Positions 36,677 through 40,395 of a stretch of DNA of 40,395 nucleotides are shown here, piece after piece. The notes below the pieces were generated by a model. That model saw only the letters and a program-made list of their open reading frames with translations. It was not told where the DNA came from and did no database searches. The translations under genes were made by a program, and so were the position numbers. The stretch comes from a virus. How positions within the stretch are numbered: position 1 is the stretch's first letter; the number at the start of each line of letters is the position of its first letter. Location of the stretch: positions 1-40,395 of IMG/VR virus record IMGVR_UViG_3300033273_000131; one strand, written 5' to 3'.

Positions 36677-36695
36677 CTGATTTATGAAAAATCAG
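36677..36695. promoter_or_regulatory. Hairpin touching the ribosome site of the 83-residue gene
   Basis: Minus strand CTGATTT, loop TTCAT, AAATCAG: a perfect 7-base stem. Its last bases begin the AGGAG ribosome site, 7 bases before the ATG at 36668. It could modulate initiation. Confidence 0.5.
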
Positions 36696-36725
36696 AACTT
36701 TTAGAGGGGTTGCTATCCCTTAACG

Positions 36726-37229
36726 CTATTTATTTTCCCACTTCCAATGATTATTTGGTTGTTCCCACCAGAAATGAAGGTCTTCTATATCGTCATTGTA
36801 GTATAACGAAACAAAATCGCTCTTAAAACGACTATTAATATTCTCGCAAAGTGCCACAGTATAATACTGACAGTCCATTAGGTTTGTAATCCAAGTGTAA
36901 TTACCACCTCGAATTACACCTGCTTCTATTAGAACAAACTTTTCCCATTTCTTAGACCATCTAGAGAAGTTGTGAATAAATTCTTCCTTGTATTCTTTAA
37001 CATCCTCATCAGGAAATGGCACATTTACTGATTCTATATGAAAAATCTCCCGACCCATAGACAATGAGTGCGAGAGATGTTGTGTAACAATACCAGAATA
37101 ATCAGGAGATACCATTAAAAAACAAGTGTCGGATGGATTAATTTCTATATCCGACATTTTGATCTTATAAGACATCTCCTGTATGAGTGCCTTTTCCTTA
37201 TCTTCCGAGATAAAGAGAAGTGTTTTCAT
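36726..37229 (-). CDS. Conserved protein of unknown function (167 residues)
   Basis: A 167-residue soluble protein, MKTLLFISEDKEKALIQEM at the start and a Trp-rich tail (HFWWEQPNNHWKWENK). The centre has FVLIEAGVIRGGNYTWITN near residue 97, where a hydrophobic strand is followed by a G-rich turn. The overall pattern (LMVSPDYSGIVTQHLSHSL, then V-LIEAGVIRGGNYTW) faintly recalls a phosphoribosyltransferase-like fold, but the catalytic acidic pair before the loop is missing, so I do not claim it. The start overlaps the stop of the 45-residue gene as ATGA. Probably co-transcribed from the promoter at 38323-38351. Confidence 0.8.
   Translation of the reverse strand: MKTLLFISEDKEKALIQEMSYKIKMSDIEINPSDTCFLMVSPDYSGIVTQHLSHSLSMGREIFHIESVNVPFPDEDVKEYKEEFIHNFSRWSKKWEKFVLIEAGVIRGGNYTWITNLMDCQYYTVALCENINSRFKSDFVSLYYNDDIEDLHFWWEQPNNHWKWENK
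36727..36734 (-). promoter_or_regulatory. Late-type promoter overlapping a stop codon
   Basis: AATAAATA on the minus strand, sharing bases with the TAG stop of the 167-residue gene. The predicted start is near 36721, leaving a leader of about 52 bases containing the hairpin at 36677-36695. Confidence 0.6.
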
Positions 37230-37363
37230 CCTTTTCCTTGACCGCGATACTTCTTTTTCGCTTTATTGCGAGAGGACGCGGCGTACTTTGTATTCATCCC
37301 TCGCCCTTGACGAGTTTTCTTCGGAGTACCTTCAACATAACCGCCACCTTTACGCATAGCCAT
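37226..37363 (-). CDS. Very small basic protein (45 residues)
   Basis: Codons from ATG at 37363 give MAMRKGGGYVEGTPKKTRQG and then MNTKYAASSRNKAKKKYRGQGKG, 45 residues with about a third Lys/Arg. AAGAGG lies 8 bases before the start, within the end of the upstream gene (2-base gap). The stop overlaps the next start as ATGA, so it is an integral operon member. I recall nearly identical tiny basic proteins in many marine cyanomyoviruses, always unnamed. Nucleic-acid binding is suggested by charge only. Confidence 0.8.
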   Translation of the reverse strand: MAMRKGGGYVEGTPKKTRQGRGMNTKYAASSRNKAKKKYRGQGKG

Positions 37364-37365
37364 AC

Positions 37366-37545
37366 TCAATACCTCTTAGTAATTTTAGTCTCAAGATCAG
37401 AAGGTCTTGGAGAGCCTGTCTGATAAAACTCTATCGACAGGTCCTCCATAATATCAAAGTACTCCTCCTCTGTCAAGTTGGAGTACAGTTTCTCCCCTTT
37501 ACACAGTATCGTATAAAGTTCGCCTCGCGGCGGTACGCTAGCCAC
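37366..37545 (-). CDS. Small acidic protein (59 residues, GTG start)
   Basis: A 59-residue protein with PPRGELYTILCKGEKLYSN, LTEEEYFDIMEDLSIEFYQTG and a C-terminus SDLETKITKRY. The frame is open upstream to 37623, well inside the glycosyltransferase gene. I chose the GTG at 37545 because it comes one base after that gene's TGA (TGACGTG) with AAGGA 9 bases upstream. A TTG start a little further upstream is the alternative. The Y-x-x-LTEEEY-x-x-MEDL pattern resembles small proteins I recall in cyanophages. Function unknown; likely helical in the second half. Confidence 0.7.
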   Translation of the reverse strand: MASVPPRGELYTILCKGEKLYSNLTEEEYFDIMEDLSIEFYQTGSPRPSDLETKITKRY

Positions 37546-37546
37546 G

Positions 37547-38299
37547 TCAAATAATCCTTGACTTTTCGTGACCAACTCTGATACGAGGATCGCACCAGAT
37601 TTCAAAGCCTGCTTCCTTTGCATCCAAGCAGAAACTTACATCCTCTCCACACATGTCCTGAACCTCTCCAGACTCAAAGACTTGCATCTTAGGAGCAAAC
37701 CATGGATACTTCATCTCATTGTGTTCAAACACTCCGTGTTTGATAAGCAACCATCCGAAACCTGCATAGTCAACAGTGAATGGCTTCTTACGCTTCTGCA
37801 TCGTTTCAAGAGTCTCATGGTTCATGACACCACCATTACCACGGAAGTCTTCTTCATCCATCCAGTGTGCAACAGAAGTCGTCATACCATCTTCAGTACA
37901 ATACCAACCAGAAGCAATGTCCTGGTCCATTAAGACCAACTGAAGAAACTTCTCAGTATTAAACACAATGTCACTATCAATCCACAACTGATAGTCATAC
38001 TTCAACTTGCCGTCCCAGGGAATCTGGTCAGGTCCACGCAGGACGTTCGCTCCAAGACACTTGCATCTTGCAAAGTTTACCATGGAACTATAGTCCTGGG
38101 AGATCTGAATACTCCCTCCCATCTGCACAATATCAAAACAAAGTTGTACAAAGTTTTTCAAATATGTGTAAGATACACCTCTACCAGGCAAACAGAATAC
38201 GACAGACTTCCCACGGACCATCTCCCGTGCTTTGTCATAATCAAACTCCTGAGCAGCCGTGGTGGGTGCCTTCGCTTTAACAGTAAATCCTTTAGCCAT
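37547..38299 (-). CDS. Glycosyltransferase-like protein (GT-A fold)
   Basis: A 250-residue protein with features of a GT-A glycosyltransferase. A first strand VVFCLPGRGVSYTYLKNF (33-50) would be the nucleotide-sugar entry loop. The D-x-D metal motif is at 108-110 (LWIDSDIVF). GWYCTEDG lies at 131-138, FGWLLIKHGVF at 181-191, GEDVSFCLDAKEAGFEIW at 218-235 carries a likely catalytic E/D pair, and RVGHEK at 241-246 offers a metal-binding His. It could modify phage surface proteins or a host polysaccharide; the acceptor is unknown. The start at 38299 is about 17 bases below a strong sigma70-type promoter, unlike the late promoters of the neighbouring structural genes. No Shine-Dalgarno is evident. 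Confidence 0.8.
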   Translation of the reverse strand: MAKGFTVKAKAPTTAAQEFDYDKAREMVRGKSVVFCLPGRGVSYTYLKNFVQLCFDIVQMGGSIQISQDYSSMVNFARCKCLGANVLRGPDQIPWDGKLKYDYQLWIDSDIVFNTEKFLQLVLMDQDIASGWYCTEDGMTTSVAHWMDEEDFRGNGGVMNHETLETMQKRKKPFTVDYAGFGWLLIKHGVFEHNEMKYPWFAPKMQVFESGEVQDMCGEDVSFCLDAKEAGFEIWCDPRIRVGHEKSRII

Positions 38300-38300
38300 A

Positions 38301-38313
38301 AGAAAGTGTTTCT
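38301..38313. promoter_or_regulatory. Inverted repeat directly before the glycosyltransferase start
   Basis: Minus strand AGAAA, loop CAC, TTTCT, ending 2 bases before the ATG (TATG). It resembles the AGAA/TTCT hairpins of the gp18 and gp25 leaders. Confidence 0.4.
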
Positions 38314-38322
38314 ACATCAGTA

Positions 38323-38351
38323 ATCATACAGTATTATCTAGGTTAAGTCAA
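38323..38351 (-). promoter_or_regulatory. Sigma70-type promoter for the glycosyltransferase operon
   Basis: Minus strand TTGACT (38351-38346), a 17-base spacer, and TATGAT (38328-38323), each one base from consensus. A second TTGACT sits 11 bases further upstream (GTTGACTCTGGTTGACT). Host RNA polymerase should read this early in infection. Confidence 0.85.
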
Positions 38352-38372
38352 CCAGAGTCAACTTCGCTACGC

Positions 38373-38546
38373 TCAGTCTGCGACCTCAGTAATTATGATA
38401 GCCTCTCCATCGACTTCCATATTTACTACGGTGCCCTCATACCACCCAAACTCACTCAATACCCACTCGGGAATATTAATATAATACTCCCCAGTTATTG
38501 GATCGACCTCTACAGTCGTAAAATTTTCTCCCGGATTTTTTAACAT
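38373..38546 (-). CDS. AbrB/MazE-like small DNA-binding protein
   Basis: ATG at 38546 opens 57 codons: MLKNPGENFTTVEVDPITGE, then YYINIPEWVLSEFGWYEGT and VVNMEVDGEAIIITEV. The layout of strand, I-P-x-x-(V/I)-L-x-x-x-G-W-x-x-G-(T/D)-x-V and a closing beta hairpin matches the swapped-hairpin AbrB/MazE fold used by small transcription factors and antitoxins. No toxin gene lies next to it, so a lone regulator is more likely. An AT-rich stretch (TATATAAA) some 30 bases upstream may be its -10. It ends 22 bases before the promoter region of the glycosyltransferase operon, which it could regulate; this is inference. Confidence 0.75.
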   Translation of the reverse strand: MLKNPGENFTTVEVDPITGEYYINIPEWVLSEFGWYEGTVVNMEVDGEAIIITEVAD

Positions 38547-38650
38547 CTAAGGTTTTTGTGATCGACTTTTAGTTTTATATAGAGCTCGTGAGCGTAACAC
38601 TTTATAGCTTATGGGGACCCAGAGCATTATAAACGCGCCCCGACGGCGAC

Positions 38651-38667
38651 GCCCCCACAAGGGGGGC
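38651..38667. other. GC hairpin after the 116-residue gene
   Basis: GCCCCC, loop ACAAG, GGGGGC, in the 150-base gap between the AbrB-like gene and the 116-residue gene. There is no T-run on either side, so it is at best a processing or rho-assisted end. A TATAAT (38631-38626, minus) follows but has no convincing -35. Confidence 0.4.
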
Positions 38668-38697
38668 ACTGCCGGAGCACGAACTCAGAGACTGGGG

Positions 38698-39048
38698 TCA
38701 GAGACCCATGAGGCGGTCGCGGGCAGCGGCGCGACGGTCGGCGGCGTACTGAGAGGCAGCACGGGCGGCGTTGGCGTCCTTATCACCCAACCACTGACGA
38801 CCAAGGGAGTTGACGGGGTTGAGCGTACCCATACGACCAGCACCAATGGCGATATCACCCTTGGCGACGTATGAACCCTTGGAGGTGTCGTGAGAACCCA
38901 GACCAGAACGACCGGAGGAGTTGGTCTTAGTCAGAGCAGAACGACGGCGACGGGTGGCGGCAGACTTGAGAACGGTCACCTTCACTTCTTTACCAGCGGC
39001 GTTGAGGTCGGCAGCGATGGCGGAGAGGTTGGAGATGGAAGCGGTCAT
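38698..39048 (-). CDS. Basic Ala-rich protein of unknown function (116 residues)
   Basis: A 116-residue protein: MTASISNLSAIAADLNAAGK, a basic patch SAATRRRRSAL (29-39), a Gly/Ser middle, then AARAASQYAADRRAAARDRL. It is Ala- and Arg-rich with two predicted helices at the ends, and no known domain is recognised. The start is at 39048, with a TTGACC/TATCTT promoter (17-base spacer) about 25-50 bases upstream and no Shine-Dalgarno. The first 15 residues resemble those of the 61-residue protein at 39714-39899 (NLSAI-AD). Codon use is GC-rich. The charge suggests nucleic-acid binding, but that is a guess. Confidence 0.7.
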   Translation of the reverse strand: MTASISNLSAIAADLNAAGKEVKVTVLKSAATRRRRSALTKTNSSGRSGLGSHDTSKGSYVAKGDIAIGAGRMGTLNPVNSLGRQWLGDKDANAARAASQYAADRRAAARDRLMGL

Positions 39049-39072
39049 GTGTCGGATGTCTTTGACTCTTAT

Positions 39073-39101
39073 AAGATACAGGAGTTTGGGGGTCAGGTCA
39101 A
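39073..39101 (-). promoter_or_regulatory. Sigma70-type promoter of the 116-residue gene
   Basis: Minus strand TTGACC (39101-39096), 17 bases, TATCTT (39078-39073). An overlapping TATAAG (39073-39068) is an alternative -10. The leader would be about 18 bases. Confidence 0.65.
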
Positions 39102-39106
39102 GCGTT

Positions 39107-39158
39107 TGAACCAGTCCCCCAACTGTCCCCAGTTCCCCAGCATCCAGGCGCTGGTTCA
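39107..39158. repeat. Nested inverted repeats between two GC-block genes
   Basis: Outer arms TGAACCAG (39107-39114) and CTGGTTCA (39151-39158) are perfect 8-base complements. Inside lies a second perfect hairpin, AACTG-TCCC-CAGTT (39121-39134). It lies between the DUF7249-like stop and the next promoter. With no T-run it is not a standard terminator. Confidence 0.6.
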
Positions 39159-39187
39159 GAAGCGCCCACCAGGGAAAGGCGATGAGG

Positions 39188-39415
39188 TCAGAGGTCGCCC
39201 ATCATGTCGTTGATCTCCAGTCCGTCGATCGCGGGGTCATCCCAGCGGCAACCGTCGGGGGTCTCTTTGCTGCCACACTCCCAGAGCATCGCCACCAGGT
39301 CCTGATAGGTGCGGCAGGTCTTAGCGGCATCGTAGAGGGACTCATCGTTCTGAATCCAGAGGGAAACGTTCCAGGTCTCCCAGTTTGCCCAACCGTTGAA
39401 AGTGGAAGCGGTCAT
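39188..39415 (-). CDS. DUF7249-like small protein
   Basis: A 75-residue protein with the core FNGWANWETWNVSLWIQNDE (residues 6-25), then SLYDAAKTCRTYQDLVAML and an acidic end (AIDGLEINDMMGDL). The N/W-x-E-T-W-N-V-x-L-W-I-x-N-(D/E)-E pattern is that of the small family I know as DUF7249, found in cyanobacteria and phages; its function is unknown. Start at 39415 with a TACAAT box 23 bases upstream and an A/C-rich leader without Shine-Dalgarno. The bases around its start (TGACCGCTTCCA) recur at the start of the 116-residue gene. Confidence 0.85.
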   Translation of the reverse strand: MTASTFNGWANWETWNVSLWIQNDESLYDAAKTCRTYQDLVAMLWECGSKETPDGCRWDDPAIDGLEINDMMGDL

Positions 39416-39438
39416 GTCGTTTCGTTTGAACTGTGTTT

Positions 39439-39444
39439 ATTGTA
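39439..39444 (-). promoter_or_regulatory. -10 box of the DUF7249-like gene
   Basis: Minus strand TACAAT (39444-39439), predicted start near 39432 and a leader of about 17 bases. No good -35 is visible, so an activator or weak promoter is possible. Confidence 0.5.
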
Positions 39445-39459
39445 AGGGGTCAGAGGGGG

Positions 39460-39672
39460 TCAGGATGCCAGGCAGTGACAGTTTACCCACTGTCCTTTGG
39501 AGGTGTCTCCACTGAACCAGAGCATCTTAAGGATGGCACGACGCGACACCCCAGTGTGGCGATACTCTACCAGGGGATTGCTGAACCAACGGACGCGGGC
39601 GGTTCCCGTGATGGGGTTGAGTCGCAGGGTCCAAACGCTGGTGGAGTCGTTGCAGTTGATGGGGTAACGCAT
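39460..39672 (-). CDS. Small protein, possibly KTSC-like
   Basis: A 70-residue protein: MRYPINCNDSTSVWTLRLNP, then GTARVRWFSNPLVEYRHTGV and SRRAILKMLWFSGDTSKGQW. The layout S-x-S-V, a beta strand ending in the (V/L)-x-(V/W)-x-F position, Y-x-(Y/H)-x-x-V, and a closing S-x-G-x-(Y/W)-x-N resembles KTSC domains, but the match is loose. It has its own TAGAAT box 21 bases before the ATG and no Shine-Dalgarno. GC-rich codon use like its neighbours. If not KTSC, it is an unknown small beta protein. Confidence 0.65.
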   Translation of the reverse strand: MRYPINCNDSTSVWTLRLNPITGTARVRWFSNPLVEYRHTGVSRRAILKMLWFSGDTSKGQWVNCHCLAS

Positions 39673-39693
39673 CGGTCGTTTGCTGTTGTGGTT

Positions 39694-39699
39694 ATTCTA
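39694..39699 (-). promoter_or_regulatory. -10 box of the KTSC-like gene
   Basis: Minus strand TAGAAT (39699-39694), with a leader of about 15 bases rich in A and C (ACAACAGCAAACGACCG). The same AAACGAC string precedes the DUF7249-like start. Confidence 0.5.
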
Positions 39700-39713
39700 C
39701 AGGGTCGCCCCAC

Positions 39714-39899
39714 TCAGTCGCGGTCGGAGATGTGCCAGCGTCCCCACTGTCCCTGTGGGCGGGTTGCCTCCCACTTAGCGAACCATTCTTGGGTGCCAGC
39801 GGCGGTAGCATTGCGGACCGCCTGCCGACGCTTTTCCTCAGCACGGACCTGGGCGGTGTAGTCTGCCATAATGGCGGAGAGGTTAGGTGTTTTGTTCAT
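39714..39899 (-). CDS. Small helical basic protein (61 residues)
   Basis: A 61-residue protein: MNKTPNLSAIMADYTAQVRA, then a charged helix (EEKRRQAVRNATAAG) and a Trp-rich end (EWFAKWEATRPQGQWGRW). No domain recognised. The residues NLSAIMAD match NLSAIAAD at the start of the 116-residue protein, suggesting a shared N-terminal element. A TATAAT box ends only 6 bases before the ATG at 39899, so the mRNA would be leaderless. A second ATG at 39869 would give a 30-base leader but lose the shared motif. Its stop is close to the next gene's -10 region. Confidence 0.65.
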   Translation of the reverse strand: MNKTPNLSAIMADYTAQVRAEEKRRQAVRNATAAGTQEWFAKWEATRPQGQWGRWHISDRD

Positions 39900-39905
39900 G
39901 TCCCT

Positions 39906-39911
39906 ATTATA
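39906..39911 (-). promoter_or_regulatory. -10 box adjacent to the start of the 61-residue gene
   Basis: A perfect TATAAT on the minus strand (39911-39906) followed by AGGGAC and then ATG. The predicted start coincides with the ATG. Further upstream, 39912-40088 has no gene; it holds a small CAGGG-TCG-CCCTG hairpin (40023-40035) and little else. Confidence 0.55.
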
Positions 39912-40088
39912 AGCACAGGGTCCGCCGCTTTGGGACAGATGGTGGACAGTTTGATTACTGGCACAAGGTGGGTTGTGAGGGGTCGCTGAGGTCCTATACT
40001 AAGGTCACAAGCGAAGGAGGGGCAGGGTCGCCCTGATGACGAAAAAGGTCGCCACGCCCCCTGCTTTCCGGTAATAATAAAAAAGTAT

Positions 40089-40113
40089 AAAAAAAGGGAG
40101 GTTATTTCCTCCC
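40089..40113 (-). terminator. Intrinsic terminator after the right-end gene
   Basis: Minus strand GGGAGG, loop AAATAA, CCTCCC, then seven T and a further T-rich stretch. It is a perfect 6-base stem located 6 bases after the stop codon, and it insulates the GC-rich block from the upstream gene. Confidence 0.92.
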
Positions 40114-40119
40114 ATTTCT

Positions 40120-40395
40120 TTATGCGAACATGAACCCATTTTGGAATTCAAACTGATTAAACACAGGGGAAGTTCCTGCCTGTCCGATGAACTTATGAAC
40201 GAACCAATTGAAGTTCTTTTGAAATACACATTCACCCGCAATTCCATGCTCAGAGAGAATAGCATTCAGGCGGGACTTGGTGGTCTTTGACTGATAACCA
40301 CCGTCGAAGATCTGAACGAAGTCATCACCAACTACGGCAATAGTGTTGCCGTGAAGACGAACAATAGACTCGTTAGTTTCGGGGTCGTAAGTAAC
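40120..40395 (-). CDS. Cyanophage-type hypothetical protein (5' end cut by window edge)
   Basis: The last 91 codons of a gene entering from the right edge. Visible sequence: VTYDPETNESIVRLHGNTIAV, VGDDFVQIFDGGYQSKTTKS, RLNAILSEHGIAGECVFQKN and a tail ending FEFQNGFMFA. I recall small proteins with the GN-IA-V-DD-(F/Y)-(V/I)-Q-(I/L)-(F/Y)-D-GG-(Y/W) and KTTKSRLNAIL pattern in many marine cyanophages, function unknown. The start is outside the window. AT-rich codon use contrasts with the block downstream. A strong terminator follows. Confidence 0.85.
   Translation of the reverse strand, partial: VTYDPETNESIVRLHGNTIAVVGDDFVQIFDGGYQSKTTKSRLNAILSEHGIAGECVFQKNFNWFVHKFIGQAGTSPVFNQFEFQNGFMFA

Larger units (their letters stand above)
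38611..40075. other. GC-rich block of four small genes
   Basis: From about 38611 to 40075 the base composition is clearly higher in GC than the rest of the window, as judged by counting sampled lines (40 of 60 at 39241-39300 against 26 of 60 at 25021-25080). The four genes inside use C/G-ending codons, lack Shine-Dalgarno sites and each have their own -10 box. This is consistent with origin from a GC-rich picocyanobacterium. No flanking direct repeats, integrase or tRNA were seen. Confidence 0.7.

Noticed and set aside
36726-37229. Phosphoribosyltransferase call for the 167-residue protein
   Set aside because: The hydrophobic strand and G-rich turn are suggestive, but the acidic pair of the PRPP loop is absent.
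37546-37623. Longer form of the 59-residue gene starting at 37623
   Set aside because: It would overlap the glycosyltransferase gene by 77 bases with no ribosome site. The GTG at 37545 has AAGGA and fits the operon spacing.
38651-38667. GC hairpin as an intrinsic terminator
   Set aside because: No T-run follows on either strand, so I list it only as a structure.
38611-38874. 87-codon plus-strand frame at the left edge of the GC block
   Set aside because: Low-complexity Thr/Gly translation, antisense to the 116-residue gene, no initiation signal.
39433-39861. 142-codon plus-strand frame in the GC-rich block
   Set aside because: Long frames arise by chance in GC-rich DNA. It runs antisense to two genes with promoters and recognisable proteins.
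40005-40265. 86-codon minus-strand frame at the right end
   Set aside because: It overlaps the real right-end gene out of frame and reads through the intrinsic terminator.
38300-40395. tRNA genes or attachment site near the GC-rich block
   Set aside because: I looked for a cloverleaf with a T-loop (GTTCRA) and for flanking direct repeats and found none that hold up.

Overview
The window is a piece of a T4-like (Straboviridae/Kyanoviridae-type) marine cyanophage genome, most likely infecting Synechococcus. The evidence is the T4 late-gene order in the protein sequences, T4-type late promoters (TATAAATA and close variants), and several small proteins that I remember as typical of marine cyanomyoviruses. 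No database search was possible, so family names come from reading motifs. Every gene I can support is on the minus strand, so the transcriptional order runs from right to left.

Right end, 40395 to about 38550: a partial cyanophage-type gene ends at a strong intrinsic terminator. Next comes a block of about 1.5 kb that is visibly GC-richer than the rest (40 of 60 bases in one sampled line, against about 26 of 60 in the tail genes). It holds four small genes, each with its own sigma70-like -10 box and no Shine-Dalgarno sequence. They include a DUF7249-like protein and a possible KTSC-like protein. The block looks host-like and recently acquired. A 57-codon AbrB/MazE-like gene follows.

Middle right, 38350 to 36417: a near-consensus sigma70 promoter drives a glycosyltransferase-like gene, followed by four small tightly packed genes. 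One of these is a 45-residue basic protein.

Structural core, 36415 to 1: gp25, gp6, a 3959-residue protein in the gp7 position, gp8, a 2347-residue DUF4815-type protein in the gp9/gp10 position, two small proteins, two small structural proteins, a repeat-built fibre protein, a small coiled-coil protein, then gp13, gp14, gp15, gp16, a modular basic Cys-rich protein, gp17 (large terminase), a zinc-binding small protein and gp18 (tail sheath, cut by the window edge two or so residues before its expected end). Genes are packed with TAATG, ATGA or few-base junctions, so translational coupling is likely. Late promoters lie at the few real gaps and inside the 3' ends of upstream genes.

Together the core encodes the baseplate wedge, tail fibre attachment, neck, tail completion, sheath and DNA-packaging motor. 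The most interesting signals are: a late promoter whose start site lies inside the preceding terminator hairpin; the GC-rich block of individually promoted genes; the modular protein inserted between the two terminase subunits; and a LamG-like AT-rich insert in the neck protein gp14. I found no tRNA, CRISPR array, integrase or insertion sequence.
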